From UBA7672 sp030824255 (GTDB taxonomy: Bacteria; Pseudomonadota; Alphaproteobacteria; Caulobacterales; Hyphomonadaceae): a stretch of DNA of 64,000 nt. The notes under the pieces were generated by a model. The model saw nothing but the letters and a program-made list of their open reading frames with translations, made no database searches and was not told where the DNA came from. Both the position numbers and the translations under genes were made by a program. Where the stretch lies: assembly GCA_942493305.1 (NCBI GenBank), contig OW818686.1:2852001-2916000 (forward strand), given 5' to 3'. Each line of letters starts with the position of its first letter. The first letter of the stretch is position 1. Below are positions 45,367 to 54,897 of this stretch, piece after piece.

Positions 45367-45945
45367 ATGCCCGCGACCGACCGGCTATTCTTCGCGTTGT
45401 TCCCACCCGCCCAAACAGCCACGCAGGTCTATTCACTCCAGCAGGATCTGCGCATCCGACACGGCCTCTGGGGCCGGCCGATGGCGATGGACCGGCTGCA
45501 TGTTATGCTGTGTCATGTCGGCGATTACATCGGCCTGCCGCATGCAATCGTCGCCAAGGCGAGCGAAGCGGCAAGCCGCGTAAGCGCTGCATCCTTCGAC
45601 GTGACATTCGATCGTGCGCTGACTTTCTCCGGCCGCCCGCGCAACTGCCCTTTCGTCCTGCGCAGCAGCGAAGGCGCCCCCGGCGTTCAGTCGCTCCAGT
45701 GCGAGCTCGGCAAGGCGATGACGTCGTGCGGCCTCGGAAAATTCGTGCGGCCCTACACGCCCCACATGACGCTTCTTTACGACACCGCCGACGTTGGCGA
45801 ACACGCCATTGATCCCATCACATGGCTGAATACCGAATTCCGCCTGATCCACAGCCTCCTCGGACAGACCCGCCTCATAACGCTCGGCGCGTGGACCCTC
45901 AAAGGCGCCGTGGCCGAAGAACGCGAACTCCTGCGCGCGGGCTGA
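45367..45945 (+). CDS. 2'-5' RNA ligase / phosphodiesterase family protein
   Basis: A 192-aa protein of the 2H phosphoesterase fold. The opening RLFFALFPPAQTATQVYSLQ is typical. The second catalytic motif is intact (HMTL, His133). The first reads HVML (His45), with Met in place of the usual Thr/Ser. AAGGAG lies before the ATG at 45367. The altered first motif may weaken activity. Confidence 0.8.
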   Translation: MPATDRLFFALFPPAQTATQVYSLQQDLRIRHGLWGRPMAMDRLHVMLCHVGDYIGLPHAIVAKASEAASRVSAASFDVTFDRALTFSGRPRNCPFVLRSSEGAPGVQSLQCELGKAMTSCGLGKFVRPYTPHMTLLYDTADVGEHAIDPITWLNTEFRLIHSLLGQTRLITLGAWTLKGAVAEERELLRAG

Positions 45946-46044
45946 ACCACGTCATCGCTGCAGTCCTCTCTCGCCGAAGGCAGGGGAGGTTGATGCGAAA
46001 TGGCCAGAGGGGCTGCCCGCGAAGCGGGCGGACCTGATGCTCGA

Positions 46045-46407
46045 CTAACTCGCCGAAGTCGCCGCCGCCACGCGGCTGAAATCACCCAGCTGGCAGGGCG
46101 TGCCTGTCTCCTGCACGTAAATGATCTGTTCGCCGGAGCAGACCGTCATCCCGCGTATTTCCCACGTGAACCCGCCCTGGAATTTCAGGCCGGAGCATTG
46201 GCGCGGCAGCTTGTTCACCCACACCTCGTTACCGGTCAGCGTGAAGCGGATCTCCTGATCGCTGATGATCTCCTGTTTCTGGATCCGCGTCGGGTTGATG
46301 CAGCGGTCCGCCTGCGCAACCGCCTGGCCGTCCTGCGCCGGCGAGGCGCAACCCGCGCCAGCCAGAAGGATTATGGCGGCTGTCGCGATGCGCCATTGGT
46401 GTCTCAT
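46045..46407 (-). CDS. DUF6491 family lipoprotein
   Basis: A 120-aa secreted protein. Lipobox LLAGAGC, then DRCINPTRIQKQEIISDQEI, VWVNKLPRQCSGLKFQGGFTW and MTVCSGEQI. Four Cys in the mature part could form two disulfides. DUF6491 has no known function. The start is set at ATG 46407 before the signal. Divergent from the large secreted protein at 46545. Confidence 0.72.
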   Translation of the reverse strand: MRHQWRIATAAIILLAGAGCASPAQDGQAVAQADRCINPTRIQKQEIISDQEIRFTLTGNEVWVNKLPRQCSGLKFQGGFTWEIRGMTVCSGEQIIYVQETGTPCQLGDFSRVAAATSAS

Positions 46408-46544
46408 GACGGTTCTCCCTTTTCCCGAAGCGTGCGCCTCGCCGCGCCGTCGCGCAATTGGTTCCACTGCATGAACGCACAAACCCCGTTGCCGCATCCC
46501 CCGACCACCTCTAATTTTCGCGCGGGACGTAATGGGAGATGTGC

Positions 46545-47981
46545 ATGAAGCCGGTTTGGGGCGTGTCGGCGGTGATCGCGCTGGCGTTATCGGCGTCTCC
46601 CGCGACAGCTCAGGACAAGGCAAAGACCGACGCCTGCGCTACAAGCCCCACCCATGCCTGCGTTCTCGATCTCTTGTGGGACCAGATGGCCCGCGTCCCG
46701 CGCGACTATCAGGCCGAGACCAGGCGCGCCTTCATCGACGCCGCCCTGCTCACGGGCGACCAGTCGTTGATCGACCTCTACATGCAGCGCACCGAGTGGC
46801 GAAACGCCGACGCACTCAATGCCTCCTACATAAATCTCGCGCGTGAGAAGAAGGATCGCGCCACCCTCATCAGCCATGGCGACAAGGCAATCAGCGGCGT
46901 CAGGTATGACTGGTACCAGCTCAGCGCTCTTGCGCAGGGGCTGGCCGAAGTTGGCGAGATCGAACTCGCCTATATGGTGGCAGACCTCATCCCCCACGGT
47001 GACGAAGACAGCGTCACGACGCTGAACCTGCACACTCACGCGCGCGAGGTGATTTCCTTCCATCACGCAGAGCCGATTTCGCTGCGAAAGTGGGCAGACG
47101 ACATTGCGACCGGCGAAGGCTGGTGGACTGAAGAGGATCTGGCCTGGCTGAAGTCTGCACCTGCGCGCACCTCCGATCTCAATGCGTTCTCGGCGGAGCT
47201 GCAGGAGCGTTATCGTGCCGATGGCTGGAAATATCTCCGCGCCCTCGTGCGTCTCGCGCCGCAGATGACGGCTTCGCGGGACGCAGCCCGCATCTTCAAG
47301 GCGCATATCGAGACGTGGGCCGACCCGCGCAACAATGATGCAGCAGAGCTCGTCCTGGCCATCGCGGCGCGCGCCACGCCCGATGTGCGAACCGCAATGC
47401 TGCAGGCATTCGATGCTCGCCAGCCATCGCCGCCGCCGCGTGTCGCGCGCATACGCAATATGATGGGCAATGTCGACGCGCCGATGGCTCCGGCAGACAA
47501 GGCGGTGCTGGGGCTCTCCGGCGGTGCGTTTGAACAGAAGCAGGCGGCGCTGGCCTTCGCCTCGCTGACGCAGGAACAGTTCCTCGCACAGGCGCGGGCA
47601 GGCGAGGGGCCGTTCTCGCTCAGCCGTCCCGCCGTCCTGCGCGCCTCTCTTGCTCAGGCGCCGGATGATGCTTACGCGCTCGCCATCGCAACGCTGATGA
47701 CCGAACTCGGCGAGCCGCGCACCATCGATGGCTACGACTACGCGCAATACGCTACCGAATGGGCGCTCGATAGCTGCGAAGCCGATCTCTTCAAACTCGC
47801 AGAGTCACGCCTCGCCCGTCGCGACGGTCTCGACACCATGATGTGGCGCGCCCGCTTCGATGGAAAACCTGTACGCCTCATCCAGTACATCGCCCGCGAC
47901 GACCGGTTGAGCACGGAAGTCGCAGATGCGCTCACCGGCTACCGGAAGATCATCGCCAAGGGCTATTGCCCCGCGGGCTGA
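46545..47981 (+). CDS. Large secreted protein of unknown function
   Basis: A 478-aa protein with a signal peptide (MKPVWGVSAVIALALSASPA, cleaved near TAQ). The rest is mostly helical, with Ala-rich repeats suggestive of TPR-like or Sel1-like helices (AFIDAALLTGDQSLIDLYMQ, LAQGLAEVGEIELAYMVADL), but I could not assign a family. GGGAG six bases before the ATG supports 46545. Probably periplasmic. Confidence 0.72.
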   Translation: MKPVWGVSAVIALALSASPATAQDKAKTDACATSPTHACVLDLLWDQMARVPRDYQAETRRAFIDAALLTGDQSLIDLYMQRTEWRNADALNASYINLAREKKDRATLISHGDKAISGVRYDWYQLSALAQGLAEVGEIELAYMVADLIPHGDEDSVTTLNLHTHAREVISFHHAEPISLRKWADDIATGEGWWTEEDLAWLKSAPARTSDLNAFSAELQERYRADGWKYLRALVRLAPQMTASRDAARIFKAHIETWADPRNNDAAELVLAIAARATPDVRTAMLQAFDARQPSPPPRVARIRNMMGNVDAPMAPADKAVLGLSGGAFEQKQAALAFASLTQEQFLAQARAGEGPFSLSRPAVLRASLAQAPDDAYALAIATLMTELGEPRTIDGYDYAQYATEWALDSCEADLFKLAESRLARRDGLDTMMWRARFDGKPVRLIQYIARDDRLSTEVADALTGYRKIIAKGYCPAG

Positions 47982-47992
47982 TACGCCGCGCC

Positions 47993-49675
47993 TCAGTCGT
48001 CGTTCGCCGCCGCATCTTCGGACAGTGGCATGTCGAACGTCGCCGTCGTTCCCTTGCCGGGTTCGCTTGACAGCTTCAGCGCGCCGCCATGCCGCGCGAT
48101 CAACTCCATGGACAGCGCGAGGCCCAGCCCGGTTCCCTGCCGCTGCTGTGTCTCGTCGCCCGCCTGCTGATAGGCGCTGCCCAGCCGCTGCAGGTCGTCC
48201 GGCGCGATCCCCGCGCCCTTGTCCGTCACGCTGATCGCCAGACGTCCCACCTTGAGCTGGCTCGTCACCACGATGCTGGAGCTGTCCTGCGAATGCCGGA
48301 TCGCGTTGGAGAGCAGGTTGATCATCACCTGCTTGATCATGCGCGCATCCACCTCGACCATGGGCCAGTAACCGGCCTGCACCTGGATCGTGATCCGCTT
48401 TTCGCTTGCCATGCCGGTCACAAGCCGGGTCGATTGCTCGATCATGACGCGGCTGTCAGTCGGCTGCGGCGTGAAGCGCGCCTGGCCCGCCTCCACCTTC
48501 GCCGTGTCTAACAGGTCTGTAACCAGCGCGTTCATGTGCCTCGCGGCTTCATGAATGATCTGGGCGTATTCGGCAGTTTCCTTCGGTTTCGCGTTGTTCA
48601 TCGGAAGTTCGATCAGCTGCGCATAGCCCGCGATGATGTTCAGCGGCGAACGTAACTCGTGCGTCATGGTCGCCAGCATCAGCGTCCGCGACGCCATCGC
48701 CCCCTCCGCCGCCGCCCTCGCCCCCGCCGCCTCCCTCACCAACCCCTCCCTCACCGCCATCACACACGCAATCGACACGGGCCCCAGAAGGATAAGTGCG
48801 ATGCCGAGGCGCAGACTCAAGAGCCCTGAAAAGCTGTCGACGGAGAAACCGAGACTCACCCACTGCATCGCCGGCGCCGCGAGCATCCATCCCGCAACCG
48901 CCCCCGCCAGCGCTGCCACCAGCGCGACGTCATACACCAGCGCGCACCAGATCAGGCCCGGCACAGGCAGCAGCAGCGAACTGGGACCCGATGCCAGCGG
49001 GGCCAGCAGCGCGCCTGCCACACACGTCAGCGCCGGCAGCAACTTCATCACCTCAACGCGCGCGCCCAGCCGCGCCTGCAAGGCCTTCAACGTGAACGGC
49101 GCTGTCAGCATCACGGGCAGCACGGCGAGGTAATTGGTAAACTCGCTGACCGCCCAGAACAGGAATCCCTCTTGCGCGCTGCGGGCGAACAGCACGGCAT
49201 TGATGATCATTCCCATCAGCCCCGCAGCCAGCGATCCGCACAGCGTGATGCCCATGAGATACAGGGGCGCCGATGCGCTGCGCAGGCCGAGGGCGCTCGG
49301 CGACAGCCGCCGGAACATCGTAAAACACACCACGACTCCCGCGAGATTGCCTGCCGTCAGCAGCGCCGCACGCAGCAACGCGCTCCCCATCGCGATATCC
49401 GCCAGCAGGTAGCCGGCCACTGCAGCAACCCACCCAACAGGCGTCGCCATCGCCGGTGTGCGCAACATCAAGCCGAGCAGGATCGCGTTCGCCGCCCAGA
49501 ACGAACTCAACAGTCCATGCGGCTGCAGCAATATGCCCGCCAACGATGAGGCGAACACGATGGCAAATATGATGAGGGCATTGCGAGCCGCAGGCCCAAA
49601 CGCCTGGCCTCTGGTGGATAAGCCGCGATCCGGGTCCTGTGGAGACTCCAGACCGAAAAGCACAACGGAAGACAT
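47993..49675 (-). CDS. Membrane histidine kinase with MASE1-like sensor
   Basis: A 560-aa kinase. About eight to ten membrane helices (residues about 25-310) resemble the MASE1 sensor domain. A coiled linker leads to HisKA with TMTHELRSPLNIIAGYAQLI and HATPase_c with NLLSNAIRHS, DKGAGIAPDD and GTGLGLALS. No receiver domain is attached and no partner regulator is adjacent. The start ATG at 49675 was chosen over a longer frame lacking homology. Confidence 0.86.
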   Translation of the reverse strand: MSSVVLFGLESPQDPDRGLSTRGQAFGPAARNALIIFAIVFASSLAGILLQPHGLLSSFWAANAILLGLMLRTPAMATPVGWVAAVAGYLLADIAMGSALLRAALLTAGNLAGVVVCFTMFRRLSPSALGLRSASAPLYLMGITLCGSLAAGLMGMIINAVLFARSAQEGFLFWAVSEFTNYLAVLPVMLTAPFTLKALQARLGARVEVMKLLPALTCVAGALLAPLASGPSSLLLPVPGLIWCALVYDVALVAALAGAVAGWMLAAPAMQWVSLGFSVDSFSGLLSLRLGIALILLGPVSIACVMAVREGLVREAAGARAAAEGAMASRTLMLATMTHELRSPLNIIAGYAQLIELPMNNAKPKETAEYAQIIHEAARHMNALVTDLLDTAKVEAGQARFTPQPTDSRVMIEQSTRLVTGMASEKRITIQVQAGYWPMVEVDARMIKQVMINLLSNAIRHSQDSSSIVVTSQLKVGRLAISVTDKGAGIAPDDLQRLGSAYQQAGDETQQRQGTGLGLALSMELIARHGGALKLSSEPGKGTTATFDMPLSEDAAANDD

Positions 49676-49838
49676 GCTGTGTGGACCTTCAAGGTTTCCA
49701 CACGCCCGGCACGCGCCAATGACTACATCCCGGTTCAGCGCGAACCGCAACGCGTCCCTTCCCACGAGTCAGACGCTACAGGCGTTGACCGACGCGATCA
49801 ACTCTGGTCCCGATCAAGCAACATAAAGGCGAGTCAGG

Positions 49839-50195
49839 ATGCTCAAAGACACACCTACCCTTTACGGCCTCGCGACGTGCGACACCACGCGCGCGGCTCG
49901 CAAATGGCTGGACGGACAGGGCATTGCTTACGCTTTCCATGATGTTCGCGAAGACGGGCTGACAAAGGCGCTGGTTGAATCGTGGGTCAAGCAACTGGGC
50001 TGGGATAAGGTGCTCAACAAGGCGAGCACGACATGGCGCAGCCTGCCGGACGCGGACAAGGTCGGGGTTGATCGCGAGAAGGCTGTCGCCCTTCTTCTCG
50101 CCAACCCAACTTTGGTGAAGCGTCCGTTGCTTGATCGCGGCGGCGCGCTGTCCGTTGGCTTCAAGCCGGCCGACTATGCCGGCCTCTTTGGCTGA
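49839..50195 (+). CDS. ArsC/Spx-family reductase-like protein (YffB type)
   Basis: A 118-aa thioredoxin-fold protein: TLYGLATCDTTRAARKWLDG (one Cys at 14, followed by T-x-R), DVREDGLTKALVESWVKQLG, and the family stretch LANPTLVKRPLLDRGG. It is the YffB-like branch, thought to be glutathione-dependent. True ArsC arsenate reduction is not indicated, since no ars genes are nearby. Confidence 0.85.
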   Translation: MLKDTPTLYGLATCDTTRAARKWLDGQGIAYAFHDVREDGLTKALVESWVKQLGWDKVLNKASTTWRSLPDADKVGVDREKAVALLLANPTLVKRPLLDRGGALSVGFKPADYAGLFG

Positions 50196-50384
50196 GCGCC
50201 GCCTCAGGGCCGCAGAAGAATCCCCCCTCAGCGTAAGCGCCTGAACGGCGGCTGAACGGCGCTTGCCGCGCATGGCAAAATCCCGGTCCAAACCGCACCA
50301 AAACCAACACATAGGGCAAGGCGTCCTGATTGACCGTCTCCGGCGTGCGGCTCATAGATTGGCGTTCATCTTCGGGGTGCGGAT

Positions 50385-50915
50385 ATGAAGTTTGCCATGA
50401 AGACCGCTGCTATTGCCGTGGCGGGCGCGCTCGCTGTTTCTGCCTGCGAGACCAACGAGGACATGGGCCAGATGTTCGGTGCGCTCGCCGGCGCGGGTCT
50501 CGGCCTCGCCCTCGCTGGCGAGGACGATGATACCATGAAGGCCATCGCCGTTGTCGCCGGGGCCAGTCTCGGCGCGTGGGTTGGCGGCAATATCGGTCGC
50601 GGCCTCGACGAGAGGGAGCGTGAACGTCTCGCCCAGTCCACGCAGCAAGTCCTCGCCATGGATGTGCCGGCATCTTCGCCGTTGCGTTCGCCCAGCGCTG
50701 CCTGGGAATCCGAAGCGCCGAGCGTGTCCTGGGAAAGCCCCACCCAGCCGGGTGAAGTCTCGGGCACGACGACATTGCTTGCTGTCGCCGACACGGCGAA
50801 CGGTGGTCAGTGCCGAAAGGTCCGGCAAGCAGTCACGCGCAACGGACGTGAGTCATTTGAGGACGTGCAGATGTGCAAGACACAGGGCGGCTCGTGGCGC
50901 CAGGTTGATACCTGA
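50385..50915 (+). CDS. Glycine-zipper lipoprotein (17-kDa antigen-like)
   Basis: A 176-aa protein. Lipobox VSAC follows a signal peptide, then a glycine-zipper pair (ALAGAGLGLALAG and VAGASLGAWVGGNIGRGLDE), a variable Ser/Pro stretch, and a Cys-containing end GGQCRKVRQAV with MCKTQGGSWRQV. This is the layout of surface antigen/RT0821-like proteins of the outer membrane. Confidence 0.78.
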   Translation: MKFAMKTAAIAVAGALAVSACETNEDMGQMFGALAGAGLGLALAGEDDDTMKAIAVVAGASLGAWVGGNIGRGLDERERERLAQSTQQVLAMDVPASSPLRSPSAAWESEAPSVSWESPTQPGEVSGTTTLLAVADTANGGQCRKVRQAVTRNGRESFEDVQMCKTQGGSWRQVDT

Positions 50916-50983
50916 TCCAATCCGGACTGCAGGCGCGCCCTGATGCCGGCGCAACGGGGCGCGAAGCGAGAGGAACATCCATA

Positions 50984-51733
50984 ATGCGCGCGGCCGCCGG
51001 GTTGATGGCTCTCACGCTTGCATCTGCCTTGCCCCACGCTGTCGCGCAGCCTGGCGAGAACATGGAGTTGGGCGCCCGTGTCTGCGGGTCCGAACGGTTG
51101 CTCGATGAGACGCCGGATGAGTTCCACCAGCGCATCGAAGACGAAAGTTATACGCCGGACTGGATCTGGACCGCGATTGACGGAATGCAGGGCGGGCCTG
51201 ACCGCATGGCGTTCACGATCCGTAACATCAGTGGGGAGCGTGTGCTCTTCGCCAATGGCCTGATCGACGAACTCGCCAACGAAAACCTGAAGGCTGCGCT
51301 CGCGCGCCATGCGCCGGTCTCGGAGGTCTGGTTCAACTCGCCGGGAGGAAACAGCCGCATTGGCGTCCAGATGGCTCACACGCTTCGATCCGAAGGCCTG
51401 ATCACAGCGGTGAAGGCGGGGCATGGTTGCGCGTCAGCGTGCTCAACGGCTTTTCTGGGCGGCATCATGCGTCGTGTTGAACCCGGAGCCATCTACGGCG
51501 TTCATATGTATTCAACGCAGATCAACGGCTCCGGCCCTGCGATCTCTCAGGACATCTACAACGATATCCAATGGCAGGGCGCGATGGGCGCGACAGAGAG
51601 GATCTTTTTTGCCCAGGAGATGGGCGTAACCCGGAAATGGGCCAGCATCTGGTCCGGCACGCGCCCCGGCTGCATGACTTTCATGTCACAGTCGGAATTG
51701 TCGGCATCGCTGGTCAATAACCTGATCGATTAG
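50984..51733 (+). CDS. ClpP-like periplasmic serine protease homologue
   Basis: A 249-aa secreted protein. Signal peptide ending near AVAQ, then a crotonase/ClpP fold: EVWFNSPGGNSRIGVQMAHT, GHGCASACSTAFLGG with a candidate Ser nucleophile, and GAIYGVHMYS with a candidate His. It resembles COG3904-type predicted periplasmic proteins. Activity is not proven. Confidence 0.72.
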   Translation: MRAAAGLMALTLASALPHAVAQPGENMELGARVCGSERLLDETPDEFHQRIEDESYTPDWIWTAIDGMQGGPDRMAFTIRNISGERVLFANGLIDELANENLKAALARHAPVSEVWFNSPGGNSRIGVQMAHTLRSEGLITAVKAGHGCASACSTAFLGGIMRRVEPGAIYGVHMYSTQINGSGPAISQDIYNDIQWQGAMGATERIFFAQEMGVTRKWASIWSGTRPGCMTFMSQSELSASLVNNLID

Positions 51734-51869
51734 CCTTTTATATTTGCGCTTTTATGAACTGCGGCAGATGCGACTAACTTGCCGAAAGGGGGTGGACGAA
51801 TCCACTCCTGCCAACTATGTACCCCGTCCAACCCCCACCAACGCTTCAACGTTGATTCCGAAAGCCTAG

Positions 51870-52346
51870 ATGCAGCCGAAGAACTCGACCTTCTCCGACC
51901 GGCAAGCCGCCTCGCTCGCCGCCAAGAAAGCCCTCCTCGAAAAATTCAAACCCAAGCCAACGGTCCAGGCGGAAACGCTGATCGACCATGAGGCTGAGCG
52001 CCGCGCCCGCGCCGAGATCATTCGCGCCCAGCGCGAAGTGGAAAAGATCGAGCGTCAGCGCGCCCGTGAGGAAGCCGCCGCAGCAGCTGAAGCCGCAAGG
52101 CTCGAGGCTCTGGCCGCCGCCGAACAGGCCCGCCTCGATGCCGAGCTGTCTGTCGACGCCATGAAGCGCGCCGAACGGAAAGCCCGCAAGAAAGAAGTCA
52201 AGGAAGCCGCCAAGGCGAAGAAAGAGGTTCGCACCTCCGCCAAGCCGGTTGGCCCCCGTGGTGAGCCTCGCGCGGTCGATCCGTACGAAGAACACCGTCG
52301 CTATATCGAAAGCCTGGAGCGTGGCCGCGAACGCCGCCGCGCCTGA
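51870..52346 (+). CDS. DUF6481 family coiled-coil protein
   Basis: A 158-aa, highly charged protein. The family opening FSDRQAASLAAKKALLEKFK is followed by long Ala/Glu/Lys/Arg helices and a conserved end DPYEEHRRYIESLERGRERR. It has no membrane segment. DUF6481 is common in alphaproteobacteria; function unknown. It ends at a strong terminator. Confidence 0.85.
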   Translation: MQPKNSTFSDRQAASLAAKKALLEKFKPKPTVQAETLIDHEAERRARAEIIRAQREVEKIERQRAREEAAAAAEAARLEALAAAEQARLDAELSVDAMKRAERKARKKEVKEAAKAKKEVRTSAKPVGPRGEPRAVDPYEEHRRYIESLERGRERRRA

Positions 52347-52371
52347 TTGGGCTTCGATTGATCAGAACAGA

Positions 52372-52407
52372 CGGCCTCCGGATCATTCCGGGGGCCGTTT
52401 TTCTTTT
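52372..52407 (+). terminator. Rho-independent terminator after the DUF6481 gene
   Basis: An 11-bp stem CGGCCTCCGGA, loop TCAT, then TCCGGGGGCCG and TTTTTCTTTT. It has one G-T pair and a strong T-run. It isolates the DUF6481 gene from nnrU. Confidence 0.9.
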
Positions 52408-52513
52408 CTGGCCTGACGTTACGGCCGACCATCCACATCCTGATTGCGTCGCGGGCTACGCTTTGCTCTGATCTGCGCCGGGCAGGGGACCACCGCGCAG
52501 GCGGAGTCGGAAA

Positions 52514-53104
52514 ATGGAATTGGCGTACATCGCCGCCTTCTTCGGCGGTCTCCTCGTATTCTTCGGCACGCATGTGTACACGGCCTTCCGCCGCCGTGAC
52601 GAAGACGGCATCGCCGGCATGATGGGCCGTGGCCCGTACATGGCCATCTATTCAATTCTTACCGGCATCGGCTTTGTCGCCCTGGTCTGGGGGTATGCCA
52701 GCCTGAAGCCGTGGATCGCCCTCGGCGTGCCGCCCGACTTCACCCGTCACATCGCCATGACGTTGATGCTGCCGGCCATGGTCCTCATCGTCGCCGCTTA
52801 CGCCCCGCCTGCCGGCTTCATCAAGAAAGCCGTCAAGCATCCGATGCTGGCCGCCGTGAAGCTTTGGGCGCTGGCCCACCTGCTGGTTAACTGGGATGTC
52901 GGCTCACTGATCCTTTTCGGCTCGTTTCTCGCGTTTGGCGTGATCGACCGGATCGCGGTCAAGAAGCGGGGAGACGAGGGGGCGGCCCGCGTCCAGCCCA
53001 ACGTGCTGGGAGATCTGATCTCCCTCGCCGTCGGCCTCGCGCTCTACGCCCTGCTCGTTTACGAGCTCCACTACACCCTGTTTGGGGTCGACCCCCTCGG
53101 TTAA
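52514..53104 (+). CDS. NnrU family membrane protein
   Basis: A 196-aa protein with five to six helices and the NnrU layout (LLVFFGTHVYTAFR, GRGPYMAIYSILTGIGFVAL, HPMLAAVKLWALAHLLVNWD). Named from denitrifier clusters, but this copy has no nir/nor genes near it. Its role is uncertain; NnrU relatives may be isomerases of the MAPEG/DUF1295 type. Confidence 0.86.
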   Translation: MELAYIAAFFGGLLVFFGTHVYTAFRRRDEDGIAGMMGRGPYMAIYSILTGIGFVALVWGYASLKPWIALGVPPDFTRHIAMTLMLPAMVLIVAAYAPPAGFIKKAVKHPMLAAVKLWALAHLLVNWDVGSLILFGSFLAFGVIDRIAVKKRGDEGAARVQPNVLGDLISLAVGLALYALLVYELHYTLFGVDPLG

Positions 53105-53206
53105 ACACGGCTGGGTTGATCGCCGTCGGCGGGTTCGTGGATTGCGCTGTTGGCCCCGGCGGCCTAAACGCCCCGGATAACAGGACATCCCCCGAAAGGA
53201 CGTCGA

Positions 53207-54031
53207 ATGTCCGCGCAGGCCCAATCCACCCGCAAGACCGTGAGGGACATCGCCGCCGCGAAGGGCGGTACGCCCCTCGTATGCCTGACGGCTTATACCG
53301 CCCCGATGGCCGCCCTGATGGACGAGCGCTGCGACCTCCTGCTGGTTGGCGACAGCGTCGGCATGGTCGTCCATGGCCTGCCGACCACCGTGGGCGTCAC
53401 GCTGGAGATGATGATCCTGCACGGGCAGGCGGTCATGCGCGCCTCGAAGCTGGCGTTTGTCGTGGTCGACATGCCCTTCGGCTCCTACGAGGCCAGCCTT
53501 GAGCAGGCCTTCATGAACGCGTCCCGAATCATGAGGGAAACCGGCTGTCAGGCCGTGAAGATCGAGGCCGGCGAGTACGCCGCCGCCACCGTCCGCCATC
53601 TGGTCGACCGCGGCATCCCGGTCATGGCCCATGTCGGGCTGCGTCCGCAGGCAACCAACGTGGACGGCGGCTTCAAGGCCAAAGGCCGCACAGACGCCGA
53701 ACGCAACCGGGTCATCGCCGAAGCGGCCGCCGCCGACGCCGCTGGCTGCTTCGCCATGGTGATCGAGGGCGTGGCTGAGGACCTCGCCGCCCAGATCACC
53801 CGCCAGGTTTCATGCCCTACCGTGGGCATTGGCGCCTCCGCCTCCTGCGACGGCCAGATCCTGGTCACGGACGACATGCTGGGCATGTTCGACTGGACCC
53901 CCCGATTCGTCCGCCGCTACGCCGATCTTCGCAATTCCATCGCTTCTGCGGTGGACGGCTATGCCAGCGATGTCCGCGCCCGGACCTTCCCGGGCGACAA
54001 AGAGATCTACACCCTCAAAAAAGCGCCATAA
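53207..54031 (+). CDS. panB: 3-methyl-2-oxobutanoate hydroxymethyltransferase
   Basis: PanB of 274 aa, first step of pantothenate synthesis: it adds a hydroxymethyl group from methylene-THF to 2-oxoisovalerate. Seen: TPLVCLTAYTAPMAALMDER, LLVGDSVGMVVHG, MPFGSYEAS, VKIEAGEY, MAHVGLRPQ, FAMVIEGV and TVGIGASASCDGQILVTDDMLG. All expected motifs are intact. panC is not nearby. Cytoplasmic. Confidence 0.96.
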   Translation: MSAQAQSTRKTVRDIAAAKGGTPLVCLTAYTAPMAALMDERCDLLLVGDSVGMVVHGLPTTVGVTLEMMILHGQAVMRASKLAFVVVDMPFGSYEASLEQAFMNASRIMRETGCQAVKIEAGEYAAATVRHLVDRGIPVMAHVGLRPQATNVDGGFKAKGRTDAERNRVIAEAAAADAAGCFAMVIEGVAEDLAAQITRQVSCPTVGIGASASCDGQILVTDDMLGMFDWTPRFVRRYADLRNSIASAVDGYASDVRARTFPGDKEIYTLKKAP

Positions 54032-54105
54032 TTCCAGCGGCTTTGTCGATTTGCAGGGGCGGTCGCACGCGGCTAAGTTGCCCCACCTTTGGAGCACCCC
54101 CTCGC

Positions 54106-54897
54106 GTGAACGACGTCTTTCAGGAAGTTGAGCAGTCCCTGCGCGAGGAAACCCTCGCCACGTGGTGGAAACGCTGGTCGTTTTTCATCTACGCGGCGAT
54201 CGCGATCATCGTGATTGGCGTCGGCGTCTACGAGTTCATGCGCTACCAGCGCGCGCAGGCTGTCGCCGCCGCGGGCAAGATCTATGACGCCGGCTTCGTC
54301 GCGATGGAGCAGAACGACCTTGCCACCGCGCGCGCCCGCTTCGCGGAGCTCGCCACCAACGACACGGGCTTCGCCGTCCTCGCCGGTCACATGCTCGCCG
54401 GCATCGAGCGCGAACTGACCAATGATCCCGCCGCCATCGAAGCTCATCTGAAAACCGCCGCCGCCGCCGACAAGGGCGTGATGGGCGACCTCGCCATTCT
54501 CAAGCTCGGCTACATGCAGGCCGACACCGCCTCACGCGCGGAGCTCGAAGCTGCGCTGAAACCGCTGCTCGACAAGGAAAGCCAGTCCACGCTGCTCGCG
54601 CGCGAACTGATCGCCGCCAAGGCGCTGTCCGAGGGCGATGTCGACTTTGCCCGCGACACCTTCGAAGTTCTCAGCGTCGACCTCAACGCACCGCAAGCCC
54701 TGCGCGAGCGTGTGGGCCGCGCCCTCGCCACGCTCCCGGCGCGCCAGGTCAACCTCGACGCCCCCCCCGCCCCCGCCCCCGCCCCCCCCGCGTCTGCAGT
54801 GACCCCGACCGAACCCGTCCTGCCCACGCCCGCTCCTGCCGTTCCCGCCGAATCCACGCCGGCCCCCGCCGCTTCAACCGGACAGCCCCAGCAATGA
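54106..54897 (+). CDS. YfgM-like TPR protein
   Basis: A 263-aa membrane-anchored protein started by GTG. VNDVFQEVEQSLREETLATW precedes one helix (FFIYAAIAIIVIGVGVYEF), then helical TPR-like repeats (about 55-220). The C-terminus is rich in Pro and Ala. In enterics YfgM sits next to BamB and works with PpiD at the Sec translocon. It overlaps bamB by four bases, the same pairing. Confidence 0.85.
   Translation: MNDVFQEVEQSLREETLATWWKRWSFFIYAAIAIIVIGVGVYEFMRYQRAQAVAAAGKIYDAGFVAMEQNDLATARARFAELATNDTGFAVLAGHMLAGIERELTNDPAAIEAHLKTAAAADKGVMGDLAILKLGYMQADTASRAELEAALKPLLDKESQSTLLARELIAAKALSEGDVDFARDTFEVLSVDLNAPQALRERVGRALATLPARQVNLDAPPAPAPAPPASAVTPTEPVLPTPAPAVPAESTPAPAASTGQPQQ

Noticed and set aside
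46015..46029. Terminator between convergent genes (GCCCGC GAA GCGGGC)
   Set aside because: Short stem and no T-run; too weak to call.
46587..47747. Long minus-strand frame (386 aa)
   Set aside because: Antisense to the secreted protein at 46545, which has a signal peptide and ribosome site.
49839..50195. Arsenate reductase of an ars operon
   Set aside because: Sequence is YffB-like and no arsenic genes are adjacent.
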